Shown one piece after another: positions 54,218 to 61,879 of a stretch of DNA of 64,000 bases. The notes beneath the pieces are model-generated. The model ran no database searches. It had not been told where the DNA came from and saw only the letters and a program-made list of their open reading frames with translations. The translations under genes and the position numbers were made by a program. The stretch is from Flavobacterium psychrophilum (lineage in GTDB: Bacteria > Bacteroidota > Bacteroidia > Flavobacteriales > Flavobacteriaceae): contig CP012388.1 of the NCBI GenBank assembly GCA_001708385.1, forward strand, positions 1,178,001 through 1,242,000, written 5' to 3'. Position 1 is the first letter of the stretch; every line of letters begins with the position of its first letter.

Positions 54218-54868
54218 TTACTTCTTTACCAAAAAGTTTGCTGCAATACATCCTAATAATACTATAACACTCAGTATAAGTATTATTTTACCATGGCCGC
54301 GGTCTTTATCGCTATATGTATAAACCGTTTGCCCATTAGGTAATGTTTTCTGAGACGTCCATAACACATAACCTGTAATAACGCCAAAGAAACCACCTAG
54401 TAAGGCAAATATATAGCCAAACAGCACCCAGGTTTTCTGGTCTTTTTCCGGCTTGGCAAGTTCATTGATACGCTCTGCCCTCATGGCTCTTATATGAGCT
54501 TCGTCTATAGCGTGTCCCCTTTCATCCAATAGTTTACGTGCAAGCATATAATCGAACTCGCTCCACTCATCATGTTTTAAGATTACATCATGCAGCTCTT
54601 CATCAGTAAAAGAAAGCAGGTAGTAATCTGCCGGAAGGTCATTAATCATCGATTCTGCATCCTTTTCAAGTAGCTCTTCTGCTTTCTCAAAATTTTCCGG
54701 ATGCATTTGTAATTCAAATTCCTGCATCAGATCGCCTGACAGGCTTCCTAACTGCGAAGATGAATTCACAAAAATGCATTCTATTCCTTTTTCTAATAAT
54801 AATTCCTGCTGTGCTCTTGCCTGTTTAGCATCGGGATATTTTTTGAAAGTAACGTAACTGTGCGACAT
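54218..54868 (-). CDS. DUF2007-like protein with two C-terminal transmembrane helices
   Basis: 216 residues. The N-terminus (VTFKKYPDAKQARAQQELLLEKGIECIFVN) resembles the DUF2007/putative signal-transducing domain. A long helical middle (DEWSEFDYMLARKLLDERG) is followed by two transmembrane segments around residues 147-167 and 194-213. Function unknown. Its promoter is at 54886-54917. Confidence 0.75.
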   Translation of the reverse strand: MSHSYVTFKKYPDAKQARAQQELLLEKGIECIFVNSSSQLGSLSGDLMQEFELQMHPENFEKAEELLEKDAESMINDLPADYYLLSFTDEELHDVILKHDEWSEFDYMLARKLLDERGHAIDEAHIRAMRAERINELAKPEKDQKTWVLFGYIFALLGGFFGVITGYVLWTSQKTLPNGQTVYTYSDKDRGHGKIILILSVIVLLGCIAANFLVKK

Positions 54869-54885
54869 TGGTTATTTGTTTGCCT

Positions 54886-54917
54886 CAAAGATATAATTTT
54901 CATCGTAATGGTTCCAA
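54886..54917 (-). promoter_or_regulatory. Promoter of the 54868 gene
   Basis: On the minus strand TTG (54915-54917), 21 bp, TATCTTTG (54886-54893): consensus boxes and spacing. It lies downstream of the 54942-54968 terminator hairpin, so that hairpin is not part of this gene's leader. Confidence 0.6.
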
Positions 54918-54941
54918 ATTGGTTATTCCTAGCTATCGAAC

Positions 54942-55070
54942 AAAAAAATCCCCCATAAAAATGAGGGACCTATTACACTACATGGTCTAAATGAGTGAAT
55001 GAGAATGCTGAAAGTCAAACAAGGTGGCCGGCAATGCCAAGCACCCTACGCCCAACAATATCTATATCTA
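54942..55070 (-). ncRNA. Candidate small RNA ending in a strand-specific terminator
   Basis: On the minus strand: a strong hairpin (GGTGC/GCACC-type stem at 55023-55045 with GGC-ATT-GCC core), then about 55 nt, then an 8-bp stem at 54949-54968 and seven U residues (54942-54948). The stem pairs fully only as minus-strand RNA (one U-G wobble); the plus-strand version has a C-A mismatch. There is no ORF in this span and the 54868 promoter starts downstream of it. The 5' end is not defined. Confidence 0.45.
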
Positions 55071-55229
55071 ATTTAAAACATAACGTCTTAATTTACAGTT
55101 AATTAAAACCCAAGGTTTTGACAATTAAACTATTCGTGACTATGGTTGATAATTTATGTAAGAGAGGCCGTTAAGTTGGCACATTTCGAAGTATTTTATG
55201 TATTTTTACCTCTTACAAAAACTACTTCA

Positions 55230-56624
55230 ATGCCCGATACTATCTCTTTATTACTCGCCTTTATTATTGCCCTTGCACTAGGCACTTACATCGGCAAAGT
55301 TGTATTTTCTTCTAAGGCTGCCGCCGATAAAAAAGTGTCCGAAGAACGCAACAACAGCCTGCTTATGCAGATTGAACAACTAAAACAACAATCGCAAAAC
55401 GAACTTTTAGGTATAGAAAAACAGCTTGTACAGGCACATGCCGACCGCGACAGCCTTCGCCAGGCTAAAGATTCGCTTGCTATACAGCTTACTAAAAAAG
55501 AAACCGACTTTGATAACCTTCTTGAACGTATGCGCGAGCAACGCCAGGAAACCGATGAGCTCCGTGAAAAATTCACCAAAGAATTTGAGAACTTAGCTAA
55601 TAAGATACTGGAAGAAAAATCAGTTAAGTTTACCGAGCAAAACCGCGAGAACCTTAAAAATATACTTTCGCCACTTCAGGAAAAAATACATCTTTTTGAA
55701 AAGAAAGTAGAAGACACCCACAAAGAAAGTATCGATTACCATGCGGCACTTCGCCAGCAGATACTTGGTCTGCGCGACATGAACGAGCAAATGAGCAAGG
55801 AAACCATTAACCTGACGCGTGCCCTTAAAGGCGATACTAAAATGCAGGGTAACTGGGGCGAGCTTATCCTTGAGCGTGTTCTTGAAAAATCAGGGCTTGA
55901 AAAAGACCGTGAATACTACGTTCAGCAGAGCCATGTTAACGATGAGGGCAGCCGTGTACAGCCCGACGTAGTTATCAATCTGCCGGATGGCAAGAAAATG
56001 ATCGTCGATTCTAAAGTTTCGCTTGTAGCGTATGAGCGTTACATTAATGAAGAAGATGATCCGTTAAAATTGGTTCACCTTAAAGAGCATGTTAACTCTA
56101 TTAAACGTCACGTAGACCAGCTTAGCGATAAGAATTATCATGACCTTTATAAAATTGAAAGCCCAGACTTCGTTTTGCTTTTCATTCCGATGGAACCTGC
56201 GTTTGCCATAGCGCTTAACGAAGACGCTACCCTTTATGGAAAAGCTTTTGAGCGCAATATTGTAATTGTTACACCAAGTACGTTATTGGCTACGCTACGT
56301 ACTATCGACAGTATGTGGAGCAACCAGAAGCAACAGGAAAACGCTTATGAAATTGCACGCCAGGCGGGTGCGCTTTACGATAAGTTTGAAGGTTTTGTGG
56401 GCGACCTTACCAAGGTGGGCAACAAAATGAAAGATGCGCAAAATGAATACCAAAATGCTATGGGCAAACTGGTAGACGGCCGTGGTAACATCATTACCAG
56501 CATAGAAAAACTGAAGAAGATGGGCGCCAAAGCCAAAAAATCGCTGCCGGAAAATATCCTTTCACGTGCGCTTCAGCAGGAAGAAGATGCGGAAGATAAC
56601 ACACCTAACCTTTTAAACCCGTAA
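55230..56624 (+). CDS. rmuC: DNA recombination protein RmuC
   Basis: 464 residues from the ATG at 55230, chosen because it starts the N-terminal transmembrane anchor (MPDTISLLLAFIIALALGTYIG); longer frames add an unlikely extension. Coiled coil about 35-165, then the RmuC domain (TKMQGNWGELILERVLEKSGLEKDREYY, RVQPDVVINLPDGKKMIVDSKVSL, shown in parts). Member of the PD-(D/E)XK-like RmuC family linked to limiting DNA inversions. Followed after 3 bp by the thioesterase gene. Confidence 0.95.
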   Translation: MPDTISLLLAFIIALALGTYIGKVVFSSKAAADKKVSEERNNSLLMQIEQLKQQSQNELLGIEKQLVQAHADRDSLRQAKDSLAIQLTKKETDFDNLLERMREQRQETDELREKFTKEFENLANKILEEKSVKFTEQNRENLKNILSPLQEKIHLFEKKVEDTHKESIDYHAALRQQILGLRDMNEQMSKETINLTRALKGDTKMQGNWGELILERVLEKSGLEKDREYYVQQSHVNDEGSRVQPDVVINLPDGKKMIVDSKVSLVAYERYINEEDDPLKLVHLKEHVNSIKRHVDQLSDKNYHDLYKIESPDFVLLFIPMEPAFAIALNEDATLYGKAFERNIVIVTPSTLLATLRTIDSMWSNQKQQENAYEIARQAGALYDKFEGFVGDLTKVGNKMKDAQNEYQNAMGKLVDGRGNIITSIEKLKKMGAKAKKSLPENILSRALQQEEDAEDNTPNLLNP

Positions 56625-56627
56625 GCA

Positions 56628-57170
56628 ATGGATACAGTATATAAAAAAGTAAGTGCCTCTAAAGTCACGATATCAGAATTGATGCTGCCGTCGCATGCTA
56701 ACTTCAGTGGAAAGATACACGGCGGATACATCCTAATGCTTATGGACCAGATTGCTTTTGCATCTGCCTCTAAATACTCAGGAGCCTACTGCGTTACAGC
56801 ATCGGTAGATACAGTAGATTTTCTTAACCCTATTGAGGTTGGTGAACTGGTTACTATGAAGGCATCGGTTAATTATGTGGGCACAAGTTCTATGGTGATA
56901 GGTATCCGTGTAGATTCAGAGAACATTCAAACCGGCAAGGTAAAACACTGCAACTCTTCTTATTTTACCATGGTCGCTAAAGATAATGGCAAGAGCGTAA
57001 CTGTTCCTCATCTTATTTTAGCCAACGATAATGAGGTTCGCCGTTTTTGTAAAGCGGTTATACGAATCAACCAGAAAAAAGAACACAGCAAGCACAGCCA
57101 GACGTTCGACTATATGTCGCCCGAAGCACTGGAGTCGCTATCAAAATATAATATAAGGCTGGATCTTTAA
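56628..57170 (+). CDS. Acyl-CoA thioesterase (hotdog fold, YciA/BACH-like)
   Basis: 180 residues. SELMLPSHANFSGKIHGGYILMLMDQIAFASASKY contains the HGG and catalytic Asp of the YciA/BACH thioesterase group, followed by TASVDTVDFLNPIEVGELV. Hydrolyses acyl-CoA. Adjacent to rmuC with a 3-bp gap, so co-transcribed; no functional link is evident. Confidence 0.92.
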   Translation: MDTVYKKVSASKVTISELMLPSHANFSGKIHGGYILMLMDQIAFASASKYSGAYCVTASVDTVDFLNPIEVGELVTMKASVNYVGTSSMVIGIRVDSENIQTGKVKHCNSSYFTMVAKDNGKSVTVPHLILANDNEVRRFCKAVIRINQKKEHSKHSQTFDYMSPEALESLSKYNIRLDL

Positions 57171-57202
57171 TACGATCCGGCGTTTATTTTTCCTAGTCCT
57201 CT

Positions 57203-57231
57203 TTGAAATTTAGACAATTACTATATATTTG
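57203..57231 (+). promoter_or_regulatory. Promoter of the di-heme lipoprotein gene
   Basis: TTG (57203-57205), 18 bp, TATATTTG (57224-57231); start codon 32 bp after. Consensus Bacteroidota promoter. Confidence 0.65.
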
Positions 57232-57263
57232 CGCTACATCCATTGTTTTCGCAAAGATATCGT

Positions 57264-58352
57264 ATGAAAAAAAACTATACTTTAAAGACTTTATTAATTT
57301 TATCGCTATTTTATATTTTATCATCCTGTGGATCATCTGATGATTCATCGGAATATAAAATGGTTTCACCTGTGGTGGTAGACCTTACAACAGTGCCATA
57401 CCCTAAACTTTCTGACTATAAGTTTTTTGTGGGAGACCTTAAAAATCTTAATCCTGCATATAAAGTGCTTCCATACGACCTAAACAGCTCTTTGTTTACC
57501 GACTATGCCCTTAAAAAGCGATTTGTATGGATGCCCGAAGGTTCTACCGCAACGATTAGCTCTGATGATAAGCCTCTTAACTTTCCAAAAGGTACTGTAT
57601 TCATAAAAAATTTTTACTATAACAATGTACTACCTGATAACCTGACCAAAATTATTGAAACAAGGATCATGATCAAAAAGGCAGAAGGATGGATCTTTGC
57701 CAACTATATATGGAATGATGAGCAGACGGAGGCTTTTCTTGACATGACCGGAAAGACGCTAAACATTAAGTGGATGCAGGACGGTGAAGAAATGAGTGCC
57801 AATTATACAATACCATCAGAAAATAATTGTACCACGTGCCACTCAAATAGCAACAGCTTTACACCTATTGGACCAAAGCCTCAAAATTTATTTAAAAATT
57901 ATACGTACAGCAGTGCCGAAATAAAAAACCAACTGCAAAAATGGAAAGAAGAAGGGTACTTAAACACTGTCCCATCTAACGTAACGTCAACTGTAGACTG
58001 GCATGACACACAACAGCCGCTTGCTGTTAGAGCGCGCTCATATCTCGATATCAACTGCGCCCATTGCCACACTCCCGGCGGCGACTGCGATGATATGCCA
58101 TTAAACCTTGCATTTAGTGCTACAACAAACCCTGTTAACCTTGGCATATGCGTGGAGCCTCATGATTTTGTATCGGGTAATCAAAAGTATATTATTGCAG
58201 GACAGGATTCATGGATGTCACTACTATACTTTAAGATGAACACTCGAATAAAAGCTGAAATGATGCCTCCTATAGGCAGGACTATTACCGACGGTGATGG
58301 CTTAACTCTGATTCAGGAATGGATAGACGGTATGGAAACACCATGTCCGTAA
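57264..58352 (+). CDS. Di-heme c-type cytochrome lipoprotein
   Basis: 362 residues from the ATG at 57264, which opens the lipoprotein signal (SSC, Cys22) followed by GSSDDSS. Two CxxCH heme motifs: CTTCH in SENNCTTCHSNSN and CAHCH in INCAHCHTPGGDC. It resembles SO2930-type diheme proteins; both heme sites sit in the C-terminal half. Role in electron transfer is inferred; redox partner unknown. A cupredoxin gene converges on it. Confidence 0.85.
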   Translation: MKKNYTLKTLLILSLFYILSSCGSSDDSSEYKMVSPVVVDLTTVPYPKLSDYKFFVGDLKNLNPAYKVLPYDLNSSLFTDYALKKRFVWMPEGSTATISSDDKPLNFPKGTVFIKNFYYNNVLPDNLTKIIETRIMIKKAEGWIFANYIWNDEQTEAFLDMTGKTLNIKWMQDGEEMSANYTIPSENNCTTCHSNSNSFTPIGPKPQNLFKNYTYSSAEIKNQLQKWKEEGYLNTVPSNVTSTVDWHDTQQPLAVRARSYLDINCAHCHTPGGDCDDMPLNLAFSATTNPVNLGICVEPHDFVSGNQKYIIAGQDSWMSLLYFKMNTRIKAEMMPPIGRTITDGDGLTLIQEWIDGMETPCP

Positions 58353-58373
58353 TTCTTCAAAATATATAAAACA

Positions 58374-58406
58374 GAAAAGCCTGCCCGCAAAACGGACAGG
58401 CTTTCT
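58374..58406. terminator. Bidirectional terminator, cytochrome/cupredoxin
   Basis: AAGCCTGCCCG/CGGACAGGCTT with CAAAA loop between 58352 (plus) and 58422 (minus). Confidence 0.8.
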
Positions 58407-58421
58407 TAATTAAAAACACAT

Positions 58422-58997
58422 TTATTTTTTTATTACTGTCACACTTTCAAAAGCGTTGCCCGTAATAACTTTTACGACATATGTACCTGCCCTGAAGCCC
58501 GACATATATACTTTATTGATCGAATTACCCGATTTAGAATCCATAATCAGTTTACCGTTTATATCGTAAACCTGAATTTTATCAACCGGATTTTCAGCGT
58601 TTATCGTAAGGATATCCGTTACCGGGTTAGGAAAATACTCAAATCCAACTTTTTTGTTGTCTTTAACTCCCGCCACAGCCGATACAGTAATTGTTCCTGC
58701 CATCATAGGGTGTACATTACATTTGTATGATGTAGCACCAATGTTGGCAAATGTATGCGAGAACGTCTGTCCGCTACCCGTTAATTGTGCACTCGTAAAA
58801 TTTTCTGCACCGCCGGCATTGCTGGTTACAGTATGGGGCGCACTGTCGGCCCATGTCCATGTTACGATATCTCCCTGATCTATTGTCGGCGAAGCCTGAG
58901 TGCTCGTAGTAGCCATTGACCAGTTGATATGATGTGTAGTTTGCGCGCTTAATCCTAAAGACGCTAAAAGCATTGCAAATAGTCGTTTTCTTTTCAT
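58422..58997 (-). CDS. Plastocyanin-like cupredoxin with T9SS type A sorting domain
   Basis: 191 residues, signal peptide MKRKRLFAMLLASLGLSAQ. Cupredoxin domain (about 22-108) with type I copper ligands: H55 in PHTV and C93, H96, M98/M99 in YKCNVHPMM. The C-terminal 75 residues (FEYFPNPVTDILTINAENP ... GTYVVKVITG, VTVIKK) are a type A sorting domain. Secreted copper protein, possibly electron transfer to or from the convergent cytochrome; inferred. Confidence 0.9.
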   Translation of the reverse strand: MKRKRLFAMLLASLGLSAQTTHHINWSMATTSTQASPTIDQGDIVTWTWADSAPHTVTSNAGGAENFTSAQLTGSGQTFSHTFANIGATSYKCNVHPMMAGTITVSAVAGVKDNKKVGFEYFPNPVTDILTINAENPVDKIQVYDINGKLIMDSKSGNSINKVYMSGFRAGTYVVKVITGNAFESVTVIKK

Positions 58998-59110
58998 GAT
59001 CGATTAATTTAATACTACTAAGTTCTGCTATTTAAAAACATCATTATAAAGCAATTGAGCAGGATGGCATTATGAATTAGTATTTGCTGCATGCTGTTTA
59101 GTATTCGATA

Positions 59111-59143
59111 AAACTAAAAAATCCTGCCGTTAAGCAGGACTTA
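59111..59143 (-). terminator. Terminator of the CotH gene
   Basis: Stem AGTCCTGC/GCAGGATT with TTAACG loop on the minus strand, followed by T-rich sequence. Confidence 0.8.
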
Positions 59144-59163
59144 GTTATTATAAAATCAATTGA

Positions 59164-61209
59164 TTATCGTCTAATTACCTTTTGTGTTTTAGAACCTGAA
59201 CTATCAGAGACCTTTACAAAATAGATACCTGTTGCGTAACCTGAAAATTCAACAGCGGCCTGTTCTGAAGCCATATCGATACTTTGCAGTACTTTGCCGT
59301 AAATATCAACGACCTGTATGTTTGATATAACCGATCCCGACTGGATAGTCAGCATATCATTAACCGGATTGGGATATACTTTTAAAGTAGATGTTGCCGT
59401 AAATGTTTTACCTGAAAGCGTATTCTGATCGGCTGCTGTCCAGCTTGATGCCAAAGAGTTATCCAACGTAGTATCAGTAAGCTTAAGGAAATTGCCATTA
59501 CCATCTGCATTCGGCCACGGATTGCCGTCATAATAATGTACCAAATCTATCCTGTTACCAAAAGCATCGGAAAGTACAAGATTCTGATTACTGTTAGACA
59601 TATTGCGCACAAACTGGTCGAAAGGCGTAATGGTGTATTTTTCTTCAAACACAGAAAGATTACTTGCAAGGTATATTTTTTCTCCGGCATCAATGGTGCT
59701 TTCAGCAGGGAACTGATACGAAACACCAAGCTCAGAAAGATAAAAACCTGTCAGGTCAACTGTTGTAGTGCCGGTATTTGTAATCTCTATAAATTCCTGG
59801 TCATCAGATTCAGGAAATTCCTCATCTTCTCCCGGATTGTAATTAATACCGCTAATAACTAACGATGGCAGCAAAACTTCAGAGCAGCCTGTAAATTCAC
59901 CGATATTAGCATCTATCCACTCAATCCTTTGGTCAACGAAACTTTTAATATAATCAACCTCACCTTCAAGGTTTACAGTCCCCCAACGCAGGCTTTCCCT
60001 TTCAGCGGCCTCACTTATGTATTCTGCAGTAGCATCAATAAAATCAGAAATGCTTTGCGCATTTAAAGGTTGGTTAGGCAGTGTAAGTTCATGCCATCTT
60101 TTTGAAAAGTAGCATTTGTAGCTATCATCTGCGAAAAGGTCTGTCCAGAATTTTGCACCTTCATTATCGCCATTGCTAAACTGCCATATATCGGTTTTAC
60201 TCCTGTCTGCAAACACATCGTTACCAAAGCTCAGGTTAAAATCCCACACCGGCCCTGCCCTTAGCTTACCACCCCTGTCTTTATGAAAAAAAGTACTTAT
60301 TTGGTATACATCCACGTTAGACGACAATTCATTTAAAATCATAAAATCAATGAATGTAGGCACATCTATAACCGACGGATAGCCTGTTGCTACGTCATGG
60401 TTATGTGCTCCTGCCGTGGTTTCAAGACTTGTAAAGACATCGTGTATATACGTATTCTGCTCTTCTGTAACATCTTCCGGCTTTGGCAGTTCATGAATAA
60501 AATCTGTTGTACCTGCGTACGAATCCATAGTCCACGCTACTGGGTCACCACCCGTGGTCTTATCCGCTTTCGTAATGTAGCCGCCGGTAAGATTTACACC
60601 TTCGGTATCGTCTTCGGTTATCTCTTCGATATTAACACGGTTAGAATCGTCCTTGATTTTTTCCTGAAGAATATACAATCCCCTGTAATCACCATTAATA
60701 ACTACCTCACAGTATTGCGTACGTGTGGCATATTGCCCAATGCTTCGTGAAAGGTTATAGCTCATATAATCCCTCATCATAGAAGGGTCAAAAGCCAGGC
60801 CGTTAAGTATCCAGTCATTTTCTTTTGGCATACCTAACAGGCTTACGTTCTGTTTCGCACCGGCGGTGTCGTAGGTTGTCCAGCCGTATTGTTTTTTAGG
60901 CAGCGATTGCGAAGTAGACCCACGAAGCTCGATCTTAATACGCCCGTTATAGTTTAAAAATTCGGTGGTATTCTGATCTGTCAGATAATTTCTTGAGCCA
61001 TCCGGATGGAAAATAATCTTTAAACTTGCCCATACCTTTGGGTCGTCCGGAATTTCCGTTGGAAGTCCCGTAACCGGATCAACTTCCGTATCAATAATAA
61101 ATATCGGAAGGTTACTATCGGTAAAGTTTACCTGTCCGAAAGATAAAGCACTTATAAGCAGGAAAAGGCAGAATATCCCCTTATGTACGGAAAGCGAATT
61201 TTGTTTCAT
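59164..61209 (-). CDS. CotH kinase-like protein with lamin-tail domain and T9SS type A sorting domain
   Basis: 681 residues from the ATG at 61209. The -7 box at 61228-61235 lies between this codon and an ATG at 61230, ruling the latter out. Signal peptide ends SALSFGQ. A CotH-like domain (about 30-420) has IKIELRGSTSQSLPKKQYGW and NDWILNGLAFDPSMMRDYMSYNLSR; a lamin-tail domain (about 455-570) has LVISGINYNP and FIEITNTGTTTVDLTGFYLSE; then the type A tail (VYPNPVNDMLTI ... GIYFVKVSDSSG). Secreted or surface protein; CotH domains in other bacteria act as protein kinases of spore coat; here the role is unknown. Confidence 0.9.
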   Translation of the reverse strand: MKQNSLSVHKGIFCLFLLISALSFGQVNFTDSNLPIFIIDTEVDPVTGLPTEIPDDPKVWASLKIIFHPDGSRNYLTDQNTTEFLNYNGRIKIELRGSTSQSLPKKQYGWTTYDTAGAKQNVSLLGMPKENDWILNGLAFDPSMMRDYMSYNLSRSIGQYATRTQYCEVVINGDYRGLYILQEKIKDDSNRVNIEEITEDDTEGVNLTGGYITKADKTTGGDPVAWTMDSYAGTTDFIHELPKPEDVTEEQNTYIHDVFTSLETTAGAHNHDVATGYPSVIDVPTFIDFMILNELSSNVDVYQISTFFHKDRGGKLRAGPVWDFNLSFGNDVFADRSKTDIWQFSNGDNEGAKFWTDLFADDSYKCYFSKRWHELTLPNQPLNAQSISDFIDATAEYISEAAERESLRWGTVNLEGEVDYIKSFVDQRIEWIDANIGEFTGCSEVLLPSLVISGINYNPGEDEEFPESDDQEFIEITNTGTTTVDLTGFYLSELGVSYQFPAESTIDAGEKIYLASNLSVFEEKYTITPFDQFVRNMSNSNQNLVLSDAFGNRIDLVHYYDGNPWPNADGNGNFLKLTDTTLDNSLASSWTAADQNTLSGKTFTATSTLKVYPNPVNDMLTIQSGSVISNIQVVDIYGKVLQSIDMASEQAAVEFSGYATGIYFVKVSDSSGSKTQKVIRR

Positions 61210-61227
61210 ATGTTTTCGTAATTTTAA

Positions 61228-61235
61228 CAAATATA
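61228..61235 (-). promoter_or_regulatory. -7 box that decides the CotH start
   Basis: TATATTTG on the minus strand, with a TTG 15 bp upstream (short spacing). It overlaps the ATG at 61230 and so excludes it as start. Confidence 0.5.
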
Positions 61236-61294
61236 TAAGTAATTTGTTTACAATAAATTATAATTAAATTAACATATAGCAACAGAACTCAATT

Positions 61295-61327
61295 TTGTAC
61301 ACTTTTGAAAGATAATTATTACATTTG
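61295..61327 (+). promoter_or_regulatory. Promoter of the 61345 gene
   Basis: TTG (61295-61297), 22 bp, TACATTTG (61320-61327); start codon 17 bp downstream. Confidence 0.55.
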
Positions 61328-61344
61328 AAATTTATTTTTAAAAC

Positions 61345-61830
61345 ATGATCATAAAGTACATACTACCATCAATATCAATCACATTTGGATTTTCTGTTAT
61401 TGGCATGCTCATTAACAACGCCATAAAGCACAAACCGTTTTATACATCACTAACGAATTTTAATTTTGTGGAAAGTGAAAAAGTCAATAAACTCTTAGGA
61501 GTTCTTGTACTTAAGTACATTATACTGCATTCATTTTGGGGAAAATTCAACCCGCTTTTAACCATTAAAGAAAAGAACAGGGAAACACTTGTACAATTGA
61601 GAAAAGAAATGACGTATGCTGAAATAAGCCATCTCATTTGTTTTATACTGATACTGGTACTATTACCTGTTTGCTATGTCTTAAAATTTCATGACGATAT
61701 AATCATCCCCCTGTTTATCTGTAATATTATTTTTCATCTTTACCCACCATTGCTGCAACAATACAACAAACGAAGGTTAGATAAAGTAATAAACAGATTC
61801 GATAGAATAACAAGCCGCGTCAGATCATAA
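61345..61830 (+). CDS. Small membrane protein, CrtO-like acyltransferase resemblance
   Basis: 161 residues, three to four hydrophobic segments. The pattern GKFNPLLTIKEKNRETLVQLRKEMTYAEISHL with a later NIIFHLYPPLLQQYNKRRLDK resembles glycosyl-4,4'-diaponeurosporenoate acyltransferase (CrtO)-type proteins, where a conserved His and an N...YP...QxYN motif occur. The match is by eye. Distant from the crt operon, so a carotenoid role is only a suggestion. Confidence 0.6.
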   Translation: MIIKYILPSISITFGFSVIGMLINNAIKHKPFYTSLTNFNFVESEKVNKLLGVLVLKYIILHSFWGKFNPLLTIKEKNRETLVQLRKEMTYAEISHLICFILILVLLPVCYVLKFHDDIIIPLFICNIIFHLYPPLLQQYNKRRLDKVINRFDRITSRVRS

Positions 61831-61860
61831 AAAAAGCCTCCGCAATGCGGAGGCTTTTTA
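61829..61860. terminator. Bidirectional terminator, 61345 gene / carB
   Basis: Perfect palindrome AAAAAGCCTCCGCA/TGCGGAGGCTTTTT flanked by A/T tracts between the two converging genes. Confidence 0.9.
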
Positions 61861-61879
61861 GTATGCTGTAAGCAGTTAA

